In this document: positions 1 to 8,044 of the stretch, piece by piece
Layout of the letters: every line of letters starts with the position of its first letter
Position numbering within the stretch: position 1 is the first letter of the stretch
Assembly (NCBI RefSeq): GCF_020164785.1
Contig: NZ_JAIUGX010000001.1
Location: 186,001-250,000 of the forward strand
DNA from: Mesorhizobium sp. ES1-1
Lineage (GTDB): Bacteria > Pseudomonadota > Alphaproteobacteria > Rhizobiales > Rhizobiaceae
Direction of reading: 5' to 3'
DNA: 64,000 nt
Program-made: the position numbers and the translations under genes
The notes under the pieces: model-generated
What the model saw: the letters and a program-made list of their open reading frames with translations, nothing else
The model's database searches: none
Told to the model about the DNA's origin: nothing

Positions 1-509
1 ACACGCCCCGGCGTGCCGCGCATGCCGTAGACGGACGTAATGTTGAAGATACGCCCGAAATTCCGGGCTCGCATCTGTGGCAACACCAGCCGGACCGCAT
101 GGAAAATGGCAGAGAGGTTCACGGCCAGCGCCAGATCCCATTGCTCGGGCGGAAAATCGATGATCGACGCGAAGTGCCGCACGACCGCGTTGTTGATCAG
201 AATGTCGACGCCGCCAAGTTCGGCGCCAGCGGCCGCGACAAGCGACTGGACACCCGCCGCCGTGGACAGATCGGCTTTGTGATAGGCGACCTGCACGCCA
301 GTCCTGCGAGCCAGCGCTTCACGTTGCGGCTCGACCGTCTCGGCTGTTTCGAGGCCGTGCAGCATGACGCTGCAACCGGCCTCCGCGAGCCCGGCGGCTA
401 TCGCTTGCCCCAACCCAGCGGTGGAGCCGGTGATCAGTGCGCGGCGTTCGCCAAGGGCCTTTGCCGGGGCAGCTGGCATCGGCGGTGCCTTATCCTGCGA
501 CAGGCTCAT
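1..509 (-). CDS. SDR-family oxidoreductase (3' end outside window)
   Basis: Partial gene: it starts at ATG 507-509 on the minus strand and runs off the left edge, so the C-terminal part with the catalytic YxxxK is not visible. The translation shows the NAD(P)-binding TGSTAGLG motif near residues 26-33 and the NNA motif near residue 100, both classical SDR hallmarks, followed by an ITS segment that should hold the catalytic serine. An in-frame TAA lies five codons upstream of the ATG, which fixes the start. A perfect palindrome of the local LacI operator type lies about 80 nt upstream, so the gene is probably controlled by the neighbouring LacI regulator. Its substrate, possibly a sugar acid, polyol or hydroxy acid, is unknown. 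Confidence 0.85.
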   Translation of the reverse strand, partial: MSLSQDKAPPMPAAPAKALGERRALITGSTAGLGQAIAAGLAEAGCSVMLHGLETAETVEPQREALARRTGVQVAYHKADLSTAAGVQSLVAAAGAELGGVDILINNAVVRHFASIIDFPPEQWDLALAVNLSAIFHAVRLVLPQMRARNFGRIFNITSVYGMRGTPGR

Positions 510-587
510 AGCCTGGTCCGCTGCTTAATGAGCATCACCAAAGTCCCTCGTCCTGGTCCGAATACCGGCCGTTGCAAGGTGATCTTG

Positions 588-605
588 TCTGTTACCGGTA
601 ACAGA
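588..605. promoter_or_regulatory. LacI/GntR-type operator, site 1
   Basis: Perfect 18-bp palindrome, arms TCTGTTACC and GGTAACAGA, with the central CG typical of LacI-family operators. It lies between the SDR gene (start 509) and the 3' end of the LacI regulator, about 80 nt upstream of the SDR start. The 14-bp core TGTTACCGGTAACA (590-603) recurs in variant form at 1790, 4137 and 4265. The core resembles my recollection of the E. coli GntR/IdnR operator. Confidence 0.7.
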
Positions 606-662
606 TATTGAGTTTAGAACAGCGCCGTTCGCGATGCAACGGGTGATACCGGATATCTGAGG

Positions 663-1703
663 TCAGGTGCTTTCGCGCTGGATCAGCTCGAATTTCAGGT
701 CGATCACGCTGCCGCGCAGATGCTCGGCACCGTCGATGATCCGGCTCAACAGAATGCGCGCCGTCCGTTCGCCGATGTCATAACGGGGCAGCCTCAGCGT
801 GCTGACGGATGGGCTGACGTGACGCAGAAGATCCACGTCGTCGAAGCTCGCCAGGGCAATCCGGCCAGGAACGTCCCAGCCGCGCTTCTGGCACTCGAAG
901 AGCGCCCCGACCGCCAGCACGTCACCGGCGCAAAACAGCGCGTCGACCTCGGGTACGCTTTGCACCACGCGCGCCATCACTTCCGCCCCCGAGGCGAGAC
1001 CGCGCTCAGTCTCGAGCACGATGCGCGGATCGGGTTCCAGTCCGAGTTGACCAAGCGCGGCGTGATATCCTTCCAGTCGGTCTTTTGAGCGATCATTGTG
1101 AACGGAATAGAGGCTGGCGAAAGCAATCTTGCGATATCCAAGCCGGCCGAGATGCATCGTCATGGCATAGGCTGCGTCATGATTTGAGAAACTGACCACC
1201 ATATCCAGCGGTTCTGCCGGTATATTTCCGTTTTCTACGACAGGTATGCCCGATTTCCTGATCTTCTCGGCAGCTTGCGGAGTATGTTCGGTGCTGTGCA
1301 GGACAAGGCCGCTGACGCGCTGGCTGAGAAAGATCGTGATCAGCTCCTCTTCCTCATTGGGATCATAGCCCGACTCGGCGATCATGAGCTGGAATCCGGA
1401 ACGCTTCAGCACCTCCGACAAGCCTTTGACGGTTTGCGTATAGATCGAGTTGTCAATGCTCGGCACGATCAGGCCAATCGTCGTTGACCGGCTCGAGGAG
1501 AGGCTTCCGGCCAGATGGTTCGGCAGATAGCCGATCTCCCGGACAACGCGGAGCACTTTTTCGCGCATCTCGGGCGAAACCTTGCCGGGTTCGTTGAGCG
1601 CGCGTGAAACAGTCATGATGGAGACGCCTGCGCGAACCGCGACATCGCGCATCCGCGCGCTCCCAACGCGCGGATTTCCGTCTACCGTGGGTTTTTTCGG
1701 CAT
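663..1703 (-). CDS. LacI-family transcriptional regulator, GntR-like
   Basis: DNA-binding regulator of 346 residues, the usual LacI length. The N-terminal helix-turn-helix reads MRDVAVRAGVSIMTVSRALN (about residues 17-36). It is followed by the hinge region and a periplasmic-binding-protein-like effector domain that starts at TIGLIVPS and includes the conserved FDD segment near the C-terminus. The frame stays open to 1865, but ATG 1703 was chosen because it puts the helix-turn-helix at the normal distance from the N-terminus and leaves operator site 2 (1790-1803) upstream, in the divergent promoter. The protein resembles gluconate-type repressors. It probably regulates itself and the four transcription units carrying the shared palindrome; the inducer is unknown. 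Confidence 0.9.
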   Translation of the reverse strand: MPKKPTVDGNPRVGSARMRDVAVRAGVSIMTVSRALNEPGKVSPEMREKVLRVVREIGYLPNHLAGSLSSSRSTTIGLIVPSIDNSIYTQTVKGLSEVLKRSGFQLMIAESGYDPNEEEELITIFLSQRVSGLVLHSTEHTPQAAEKIRKSGIPVVENGNIPAEPLDMVVSFSNHDAAYAMTMHLGRLGYRKIAFASLYSVHNDRSKDRLEGYHAALGQLGLEPDPRIVLETERGLASGAEVMARVVQSVPEVDALFCAGDVLAVGALFECQKRGWDVPGRIALASFDDVDLLRHVSPSVSTLRLPRYDIGERTARILLSRIIDGAEHLRGSVIDLKFELIQREST

Positions 1704-1789
1704 TGCTGTCACAGCCCGGCGTTGCGAAGAAATCAAACCATCACGCGGGCAGATAAACAACCCTTCACGACAGAAACCCGCAAATCTGT

Positions 1790-1803
1790 TGTTACCGCTA
1801 TCA
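1790..1803. promoter_or_regulatory. LacI/GntR-type operator, site 2
   Basis: TGTTACCGCTATCA, 12 of 14 positions identical to site 1. It lies in the divergent region between the LacI gene (start 1703) and the rightward gene pair starting at 1849. This position allows both autoregulation and control of the hypothetical/MBL pair. Confidence 0.6.
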
Positions 1804-1848
1804 AAAACCGCTATTGAAGCTTGCGCACTGATGATGCCGGGGATCGCA

Positions 1849-2325
1849 ATGGATGGGACCGCCAACAGCCGAGCCGAACAGGCGGTGCTGCATTATGTAG
1901 CCGCCGCGCGGCCAGTGCAGCGGTTGATCAGCGCGACATTGACGCAGGTCGCTGGCTTCGCGCTGCTGCTGCTGACATCGCGAAGCCGCGTGTCGCTGGC
2001 CGAAGGCGCGCTAGCCGGCGCGCAGGAAGCAGCGATGCGAGCAGCCGAGGAGGTTCGCGCGCTGGCTGTTCCCGACATTGCCGCCCACCATCACCACCAT
2101 CTGCGCGGTGCCGCCGAGACGCTCCTTCAGGCCTGCGCCGCAGCTTCCGATCAGGTCCGCGCGCGCAGCTCGGATCAAGGCGATGCGCTCTCAAGCAGGC
2201 TGCGGGCATCAAGCGATCACCTGCGCACGACAGCCAGTTTGTTGCCGGGGTTTGAGCTTGTCGATTTCGGCCAGGCGTGCTGCGCGATGCACGCGCCGAA
2301 GCGTCTCCTGCGAGACGCTCCGTAG
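1849..2325 (+). CDS. Hypothetical protein, alanine-rich
   Basis: An open frame of 158 residues fills the space between the LacI promoter and the MBL hydrolase, ending 23 nt before the latter. The chosen ATG is preceded by GGGGA with 7-nt spacing; in-frame ATGs at 1831 and 1834 are alternatives. The protein is Ala/Arg/Ser-rich, probably helical, with a short hydrophobic stretch (VAGFALLLLT, about residues 34-43) and a run of five histidines near residue 80. I recognise no family. The case for a real gene is its position behind an operator and in front of a clearly real gene on the same strand. Overlapping open frames in this GC-rich stretch mean it could be spurious. Confidence 0.4.
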   Translation: MDGTANSRAEQAVLHYVAAARPVQRLISATLTQVAGFALLLLTSRSRVSLAEGALAGAQEAAMRAAEEVRALAVPDIAAHHHHHLRGAAETLLQACAAASDQVRARSSDQGDALSSRLRASSDHLRTTASLLPGFELVDFGQACCAMHAPKRLLRDAP

Positions 2326-2348
2326 GCCATCATATCAGGGAGGAAAAT

Positions 2349-3227
2349 ATGGCGGATTACTCGATCTGGGTGCTCGAATATGCGGCGGTGGAGAAGTTTC
2401 CCTTCAGCGTGATGATGTACGGGCCCCAACACCAGGGCACGCGCAAGCTGCCTTACGCCTACGTGTTGATCAAGGGGAAGGGCGAGACGATCCTCATCGA
2501 CACCGGCTATGACCACGTCGCCTATGGCGAGCAATTGGCGACGGCCTATGGCGTCTCGAATTATCACGGCCCCCGCGAAGTCCTGGCAGAATGCGGCGTC
2601 AGTCCCGAAGACGTGACAAGCGTGTTGATCACCCACGCCCATTTCGACCATATGGGGGCCATCCATCTGTTTCCAAACGCAAAGTTCTATGTCCAGAAAA
2701 CCGAATTGGACAAATGGGTCTGGGCGTTGACGTTGAACCCGGAATATCGCTTTCTGACCGGTGGCGGCGATCCGGCTGATATCGTGCGCGCCGTCGAGGC
2801 GGCTAAGGAAGGCCGGATGATCTGCATCGACGGCGACCAGGAGGATGTCCTGCCTGGTATCGACGTCCATCTGGCCGCGGATACTCACACCTATGGCAGT
2901 ATGTATATAACCGTGCGCAACGACGGCTCGCGCGAAAGCGAAGACAAATGGATTTTCGCCGGCGACCTGATCTACACCTATGACAATCTGACGGGCCTTG
3001 ATCCCGAAGCGCCGCAGATCGTGCCGATCGGCCTGGCTGTCGGAAGCCAGCACAATCTGATATTCGCCAGCGATCGGATGATGAAATCGGTGGGCGGCGA
3101 AGTAAGGCGGGTGATCCCCGTCCACGAGGACCGGCTGCGCACCACCTTCCCTTCACGGCTTACCGACAAGGGTCTGCAGGTGGTGGAGATCGCGCTTGCA
3201 AAGGGCGAGCAAAGCCGGGTTGCCTGA
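2349..3227 (+). CDS. MBL-fold metallo-hydrolase, N-acyl homoserine lactonase-like
   Basis: Cytoplasmic metal-dependent hydrolase of 292 residues. The HxHxDH zinc-binding motif appears as THAHFDHMG near residues 95-103, preceded by the ILIDTGYD strand-loop typical of the AttM/AiiA lactonase group, and later FAGDLIYT (third metal ligand Asp) and a C-terminal VIPVHED histidine. The ATG at 2349 has a strong AGGGAGGA ribosome site. No signal peptide is visible. The sequence cannot separate AHL lactonase from a lactonase acting on a sugar-derived lactone. Its place in a LacI-regulated sugar-type locus, between two dehydrogenases, favours a catabolic lactonase. It is likely co-transcribed with the gene at 1849 under operator site 2. 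Confidence 0.85.
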   Translation: MADYSIWVLEYAAVEKFPFSVMMYGPQHQGTRKLPYAYVLIKGKGETILIDTGYDHVAYGEQLATAYGVSNYHGPREVLAECGVSPEDVTSVLITHAHFDHMGAIHLFPNAKFYVQKTELDKWVWALTLNPEYRFLTGGGDPADIVRAVEAAKEGRMICIDGDQEDVLPGIDVHLAADTHTYGSMYITVRNDGSRESEDKWIFAGDLIYTYDNLTGLDPEAPQIVPIGLAVGSQHNLIFASDRMMKSVGGEVRRVIPVHEDRLRTTFPSRLTDKGLQVVEIALAKGEQSRVA

Positions 3228-3232
3228 ACCTT

Positions 3233-3254
3233 CGGGGGCGCGCAGGCGCCCCCG
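3233..3254. terminator. Terminator-like hairpin between convergent genes
   Basis: Perfect 9-bp GC-rich stem (CGGGGGCGC / GCGCCCCCG) with a GCAG loop, immediately after the MBL gene and before the 3' end of the converging SDR gene. No clear T-run follows. Confidence 0.55.
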
Positions 3255-3275
3255 ATATCGACCCGTCTATAGCCC

Positions 3276-4058
3276 TCAGAGTTGATCCGCGCCGGCGACG
3301 AAGCCGCCGCCGTCGATGACGACCGCCTGGCCGGTGATGAACGACGCCGCGTCGGACGCCAGGAACAGCACGAGTTGGGCGATTTCCGACGGGTCGCTGA
3401 TGCGGCCCATGGGAATCATCGGCAGGACCGTATCCTTGGCGCCTTGCTCACTGCCGAACATGCCGGACAATAGCGGCGTCATTACCGAGCCGGGCGCGAT
3501 GGCGTTGACGCGGATGTTCTTGCGCGCCACCTCCAACGCCACGGAGTTGGTCAGGCCGATCACACCCCATTTGCTGGCGCAATAGACGGCGGTGGTGGCG
3601 AAACCCATGACCCCGAACAACGAAGATGTATTGACGATGGCGCCGCCGCCTTTCGCGGTCATGTGCGGGATCTGGTGCCTCAGCCCATTGAAAATTCCCC
3701 GCAGATTGATGTCCATCAGCAGGTCGTAGTCCGCATCATCGAGTTCGTGCACCGGCGCCGTCTTGCCGGGTACGCCCGCATTGTTGAAGGCGACATCGAT
3801 CCTGCCGAAGCGGTCGAAAGCCTTCTCATGCAGCACGGCCATCGCCTTGCTGTCGCGGACATCGGTTTCCAGGAATTCGATCTCGACGCCGAGCGGCTTC
3901 ACCTCCTCCTTGAGGCTCTCTCCGAGTGCGGCGCCAATCCCCGAGACGTAGAGATTTGCGCCCGCTTTGGCAAAGGCCAACGCGGTGGCGCGGCCAATGC
4001 CGGTCGTCGCGCCGATCAAAATGACGTTCTTTCCGGAAAAATCGTATTTCACTTGCAT
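3276..4058 (-). CDS. SDR-family NAD(P)-dependent oxidoreductase
   Basis: Classical SDR of 260 residues. It shows the cofactor motif GATTGIG (about residues 16-22), NNAG near 90, the catalytic serine in NTSS, the YCASK active site and a C-terminal dinucleotide-fold ending in a DGGGF segment, as in 3-oxoacyl-ACP reductase and sugar-alcohol dehydrogenase relatives. ATG 4058 has an AGGAGG site 7 nt upstream. An operator of the local LacI type (4137-4150) lies 79 nt upstream, so it probably belongs to the same regulon as the transporter transcribed divergently from 4481. The substrate is not predictable; a sugar-derived alcohol or ketone is the best guess from context. Confidence 0.9.
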   Translation of the reverse strand: MQVKYDFSGKNVILIGATTGIGRATALAFAKAGANLYVSGIGAALGESLKEEVKPLGVEIEFLETDVRDSKAMAVLHEKAFDRFGRIDVAFNNAGVPGKTAPVHELDDADYDLLMDINLRGIFNGLRHQIPHMTAKGGGAIVNTSSLFGVMGFATTAVYCASKWGVIGLTNSVALEVARKNIRVNAIAPGSVMTPLLSGMFGSEQGAKDTVLPMIPMGRISDPSEIAQLVLFLASDAASFITGQAVVIDGGGFVAGADQL

Positions 4059-4136
4059 GTGGATCCTCCTGATGGCCTCGCCCGCGAGATAGTCGCGGCA
4101 ATTTCAGCGTCGCTCTCGCCATCCATAGCCTTGACG

Positions 4137-4150
4137 TGATACCGCTAACA
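4137..4150. promoter_or_regulatory. LacI/GntR-type operator, site 3
   Basis: TGATACCGCTAACA, 12 of 14 positions identical to the site 1 core. It lies upstream of the leftward SDR gene. Confidence 0.6.
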
Positions 4151-4264
4151 AGAGAAAATAGGCAGTGAGGCGAGGAACATGACAGAGGCACGCCGTTTTG
4201 GCTAAAAAGCGATGTTTTTTGGCGGTTTCGGTTCCCTGTTGATTGACCTTTCGAAGGCTTGCGG

Positions 4265-4278
4265 TGATACCGCTATCA
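4265..4278. promoter_or_regulatory. LacI/GntR-type operator, site 4, over importer -10
   Basis: TGATACCGCTATCA, 11 of 14 positions identical to site 1 and still palindromic in its outer arms (TGATA / TATCA). It covers the candidate -10 element of the importer promoter. Confidence 0.6.
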
Positions 4279-4480
4279 AATCCGTCTCAGCCGGGACCTG
4301 AGCACAGCGGCTGGACAAGAATTTTCTCGACGCTGCTCGGGCTGGGACAGACGTACCGCTTCGAGGCTATGGCGTGGAGATATCTGGGATACGAGGGAAA
4401 GGGAGTTAACCCGAACCTCGTGAAAGGAAGGCGCCGGCCCCGTCCCGGGGACGGTCGGACAGGGAGAGGAGGATTTCCCA

Positions 4481-5410
4481 ATGTATAAGATATTGCTTGC
4501 CGCTTTGACGGCCGGAGCCATGATGGTGGCGACGGTCGCTCAGGCGAAAACCCTTGGCATTGTTGCACTTCTGGCCAATGATGCCCTCAACATCGCCGTT
4601 ATCGGCGGCGCGACCGAGGCCGCCAAGGCGGCTGGCTGGGATGTGAAGGTCACCGATACCCAGGCGAGCGCCGACCAGGCCAATGCCGCGATGAATTCCT
4701 TTGCCGCGCAAAAGGTCGACGCGATCTTCGTGCTTGCCTTTGCCAGCAGTTCCATCGGTTCCGGCCTTGCCGCGGCGCGCGACGCGGGCATTCCGGTCGC
4801 CACCTGGGGCGGCGAGATCGTTCCCGGCATCGTGGTGACGACGAGCGGTCGCCAGGTTGGCGACGATTCGGTGAAGTTCCTGACCGACAAGGTTGGAGGC
4901 AAGGCCGACGTGCTGGCGATGACCTTCCATCCCGGAAAGCTCTGCATCGACCGTGGCGTCGCCTTCGACGAGGGCGTGAAGGCCAAGACCGATATCAAGG
5001 TGGATTATAGCGAAGTGACGGCGCCCGGACAGGTGCAGTTCGGCAACGCGACTGCGGCGGCCTGGCTGACCGCGCATCCCGCCGGGGGCGACAAACCGCT
5101 CGCCATCTGGGCGTGCTGGGACGAGCCCATGCAGGGCGCCGTGGCTGCAATGCGCCAGGCCGGCCGCACCGACGTCACAACCGTCTCGATCAACGGCAGC
5201 CCGCAAGCGCTTCAACTGGTCAAGGACGGCGACCTGACGGCAACCGTCTGGCAGCCGGCGTTCCAGGAGGGCAAGGAAGTCTTCCAGGCGATCCTCGATT
5301 CAATGAAGGCCGGCGCCTCCTGGCAGCCCAAGACCATCCAGATCCCCGGGATCGTCGTCACCAAGGACAATGTCGACAAGTTCATGGCCGACCATCCCAA
5401 TGGGCTGTGA
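4481..5410 (+). CDS. Ribose-type ABC importer, periplasmic binding protein
   Basis: Exported solute-binding protein of 309 residues. It has a classical Sec signal peptide (MYKILLAALTAGAMMVATVAQA, cleaved near residue 22), then a Peripla_BP_4 / RbsB-type fold starting at KTLGIVALLANDA. Two Rossmann-like lobes are suggested by the repeated strand-helix pattern. The ATG follows GGAGAGGAGG with good spacing. It is the first gene of a three-gene importer operon (binding protein, double ATPase, permease), the usual RbsB-RbsA-RbsC arrangement for pentoses, hexoses or polyols. The divergent operator region indicates LacI control. The ligand cannot be assigned from the sequence. Confidence 0.9.
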   Translation: MYKILLAALTAGAMMVATVAQAKTLGIVALLANDALNIAVIGGATEAAKAAGWDVKVTDTQASADQANAAMNSFAAQKVDAIFVLAFASSSIGSGLAAARDAGIPVATWGGEIVPGIVVTTSGRQVGDDSVKFLTDKVGGKADVLAMTFHPGKLCIDRGVAFDEGVKAKTDIKVDYSEVTAPGQVQFGNATAAAWLTAHPAGGDKPLAIWACWDEPMQGAVAAMRQAGRTDVTTVSINGSPQALQLVKDGDLTATVWQPAFQEGKEVFQAILDSMKAGASWQPKTIQIPGIVVTKDNVDKFMADHPNGL

Positions 5411-5447
5411 ACTGATCTTGCCGCATCTGGCACGGCAGCGCCGCTAG

Positions 5448-6995
5448 ATGCCGTCCGCCGCTCCAGTCGGGCCATGGATGCGCATCCGTGGCCTGACCAA
5501 ATCCTTTGCTGGTGAACTTGCCCTTGACCATGCCGATCTCGACATCGAGCGTGGCAAGGTGCACGGCCTGGTCGGCGCCAACGGCGCCGGCAAGTCCACG
5601 CTGATCCGGTGTCTGGCCGGCGTGACGGTGGCCGACGAAGGCAGCGTGACCATTTCAGGCGAAGAGCTGCAAAAAGGTTCGCCACGCGCTTCGGAACAGG
5701 CTGGGCTTGCCTTCATCCATCAGGAACTGAACCTCATTCCGCATTTCAACGCGTTGCAGAACATCCTGCTCGGCGCTCCAAAGGCCACCCGCTTCGGCAT
5801 GATCGACTGGACGCGTTCCGGCGTCGCCGCTCGGGCCGCCGCCGAACGGGTCGGCATCCGCTTTCCGCTCGAAACCAAGGTCTCCGAACTGTCGGTGGCG
5901 CAGCGCTGGCTCGTCATGATCAGCAAGGCGCTGGTGCGCGACGCCAGCATGATTGCGATGGACGAACCCACGGCCTCGCTGTCCGGCCCGGAGAGCGAGC
6001 AGCTTTTCGATATTATCCGCGACCTGTCGGCACAGGGTGTCGCCATCCTCTACGTCTCGCACCGGCTGGAGGAAGTGCTTCAGCTCTGCGACAGGATCAC
6101 GGTATTGCGTGACGGTCGGATCGTCGATGCGGCCGAGCGCGGGGCGCTGAACAAGAAGGGCCTGGTCAGGGCCATCATCGGCCATGATATGCGTGCCCCA
6201 GACGAGCGCGCGCGGTTCGCCACCGATCGCGACCAGAGGCCGATCTTTTCCGTCCGTGACGTCGCTTGGAAAAGTGCCGTCAAGGGCGTGAGTTTCGATC
6301 TTTATCCGGGAGAGGTCCTTGCGCTGGGCGGTCTCGTCGGAGCCGGACGGACGGAACTTGCCCATCTCATCGCCGGCGCGGCGAAGCCCGACGCCGGTCA
6401 TTTCGAGCTCGAAGGCAGACGGCTCGCTATCCCTAACGAGGCCGAGGCGGTGCGCGCCGGGATCGCGCTGGTTCCCGAGGAACGTCGCTCGCAAGGCGTG
6501 ATGCTGCAACAGTCAGTCGCGTTCAACATCAATATATCCACACTGAAGGGCCTGCGCGCCGTTCCCGGTCTCCCTTTCATCTCAGACCGGAAGGCACGCC
6601 GGCAGGCGGAGGGACTGGTGGCGCAGTTGGGGATCAAGACGCCCGGCATCGAGGCAAGGATCGGCGGCCTCTCGGGCGGCAACCAGCAAAAGGCCCTGAT
6701 CGCGCGGTGGCTGAACGCCGGAACCAGGCTGCTTGTCCTCGACGAGCCGTCGCGAGGGGTCGATGTCGGCGCCCGCGAGGAGATTCATGACGCAATCCGC
6801 GCCCTCGCCCGATCCGGAGTCGGTATCCTCGCGATCTCATCGGACGTCGAGGAACTCACGCTTCTAGCCGACCGCGTGCTGGTGATGCGCGAGGGCCGCA
6901 TCACCGGCGAGTTGACCGGCGCCGATATCACCGAGGCACGGATCATCGAACTCAGCTATCACGATACCAGTGACGAACAAGGAGACATCGCATGA
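5448..6995 (+). CDS. Ribose-type ABC importer, double ATP-binding protein
   Basis: Cytoplasmic energiser of 515 residues, the normal length for the RbsA/MglA family, with two fused nucleotide-binding domains. The first has Walker A GANGAGKST at residues 43-51, a variant signature (LSVAQ) and Walker B MIAMDEP. The second has the degenerate P-loop GLVGAGRTE, a canonical LSGGNQQK signature and LLVLDEPSRG, the usual asymmetry of this family. It starts 37 nt after the binding-protein gene; an in-frame ATG at 5478 is a plausible alternative start. Its stop overlaps the permease start by four bases, indicating translational coupling. Confidence 0.92.
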   Translation: MPSAAPVGPWMRIRGLTKSFAGELALDHADLDIERGKVHGLVGANGAGKSTLIRCLAGVTVADEGSVTISGEELQKGSPRASEQAGLAFIHQELNLIPHFNALQNILLGAPKATRFGMIDWTRSGVAARAAAERVGIRFPLETKVSELSVAQRWLVMISKALVRDASMIAMDEPTASLSGPESEQLFDIIRDLSAQGVAILYVSHRLEEVLQLCDRITVLRDGRIVDAAERGALNKKGLVRAIIGHDMRAPDERARFATDRDQRPIFSVRDVAWKSAVKGVSFDLYPGEVLALGGLVGAGRTELAHLIAGAAKPDAGHFELEGRRLAIPNEAEAVRAGIALVPEERRSQGVMLQQSVAFNINISTLKGLRAVPGLPFISDRKARRQAEGLVAQLGIKTPGIEARIGGLSGGNQQKALIARWLNAGTRLLVLDEPSRGVDVGAREEIHDAIRALARSGVGILAISSDVEELTLLADRVLVMREGRITGELTGADITEARIIELSYHDTSDEQGDIA

Positions 6996-8005
6996 TGGCC
7001 CAGGCTGGAACCGCGACGAAGGACGTAGCCCCGCTTCGCAAATCCTCGTGGAAGCGGACGGCGTTGATGTGGCTGTCGCGCTACGGCACGATTGTCGGAC
7101 TTCTGTTGATGGTGGTCTTCTTCTCTGCCAACGCGCCGACAATCTTCCTGTCGCGGGCCAATTTCCTCAACATCCTCAGCCAGGCGTCCTTGACGGCGAT
7201 CATCGCTTCCGGGCTCACCTACACGCTCGTCGTCGGCGAGTTCGACCTGAGCATCGGCTATGTGGCGAGCTTCGTCGGGTTGATCGTCACCGGGCTCATG
7301 GCCTACCAGGGGCTTCCGATCTGGCTCAGCATTGTCAGCGCCCTGCTTCTCGGCGCCGCAATCGGGGCCTTCAACGGCGTGCTGGTGACCAAGGTCAGGA
7401 TCAATGCGGTCATCTCGACGCTGGGCGTCGGAACGATGCTGACGGGCATTGGATTTACCTACAGTTCGTTTCCGATTGCGACCGGGATTCCGCGCGCTTT
7501 TACCGATATCTCTCTGGGTCGCCTGGTCTTCGGCCTGCCCAATCCGGTGATCATCATGGTGATCGTGCTGATCGCGCTGTGGGTCATTCTGAACAAGACC
7601 GACATTGGCCAGAAGATGCAGGCTGTCGGCGGCAATCTGGAGGCAGCCAGGCTCTCGGGCATCCGGGTGGACCGGATCAAGATCTTTGCCTTCGCCACCG
7701 CCGGCTTCTGTGCTGCCCTGACCGGGACATTGCTGTCCTCTCTGCTCGGCAGCGGAACCCTGGCGGCCGCCGATGGCTATCTCCTCGACGCCTTCGCCGC
7801 GGTTTTCCTGGGTTCCGCTACGTTACGAGAAGGCGAATTCCATATTTCGGGAACCTTGATCGGCGTGCTGATCCTGGCAGTCGGGTTCAATGGGCTCAGC
7901 ATCTTCGGCGCGCCGACGCATTTCCAGCCGATTTTCAAGGGCGGGATCCTGGTGCTCGCGGTCGGCATGTCGGCTCTCGCCCGGCGCTATGCGGCTTCGG
8001 CCTGA
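6992..8005 (+). CDS. Ribose-type ABC importer, permease
   Basis: Inner-membrane permease of 337 residues (RbsC family). It shows multiple hydrophobic helices and the family motif GGEFDLSIG-like segment (VVGEFDLSIGYVAS, near residues 75-88), with the later VFLGSATLREGEFHISGT stretch matching the conserved GG..L.GG..S..G region of sugar permeases in weakened form. The ATG lies in an ATGA overlap with the ATPase gene. The gene ends the operon and converges on the Liv-type operon 39 nt away; I see no terminator hairpin between them. Confidence 0.9.
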   Translation: MMAQAGTATKDVAPLRKSSWKRTALMWLSRYGTIVGLLLMVVFFSANAPTIFLSRANFLNILSQASLTAIIASGLTYTLVVGEFDLSIGYVASFVGLIVTGLMAYQGLPIWLSIVSALLLGAAIGAFNGVLVTKVRINAVISTLGVGTMLTGIGFTYSSFPIATGIPRAFTDISLGRLVFGLPNPVIIMVIVLIALWVILNKTDIGQKMQAVGGNLEAARLSGIRVDRIKIFAFATAGFCAALTGTLLSSLLGSGTLAAADGYLLDAFAAVFLGSATLREGEFHISGTLIGVLILAVGFNGLSIFGAPTHFQPIFKGGILVLAVGMSALARRYAASA

Positions 8006-8044
8006 CCGAAGCCGGCGGCAGGTTGGGCAAATCGATACGGGTCT

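Larger units (their letters stand above)
4059..4480. promoter_or_regulatory. Divergent control region of SDR gene and ABC importer
   Basis: 422 nt without a convincing gene, containing two LacI-type operators. Site 3 (4137-4150) serves the leftward SDR gene and site 4 (4265-4278) the rightward importer. For the importer a candidate promoter is TTGACC at 4243-4248, a 17-nt spacer and GATACC at 4266-4271. The -10 element then lies inside site 4, as expected for repression. The long leader (about 200 nt) before the binding-protein gene shows no structure I can name. Confidence 0.6.

Noticed and set aside
2217..3125. 302-codon open frame on the minus strand
   Set aside because: Antisense to the MBL hydrolase with its HxHxDH motif; no motif of its own.
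4174..4197. EcfG-type promoter (GGAAC and CGTT, 15-nt spacer) before the sugar importer
   Set aside because: Wrong spacing, and the position is better explained by the LacI-controlled promoter at 4243-4271.
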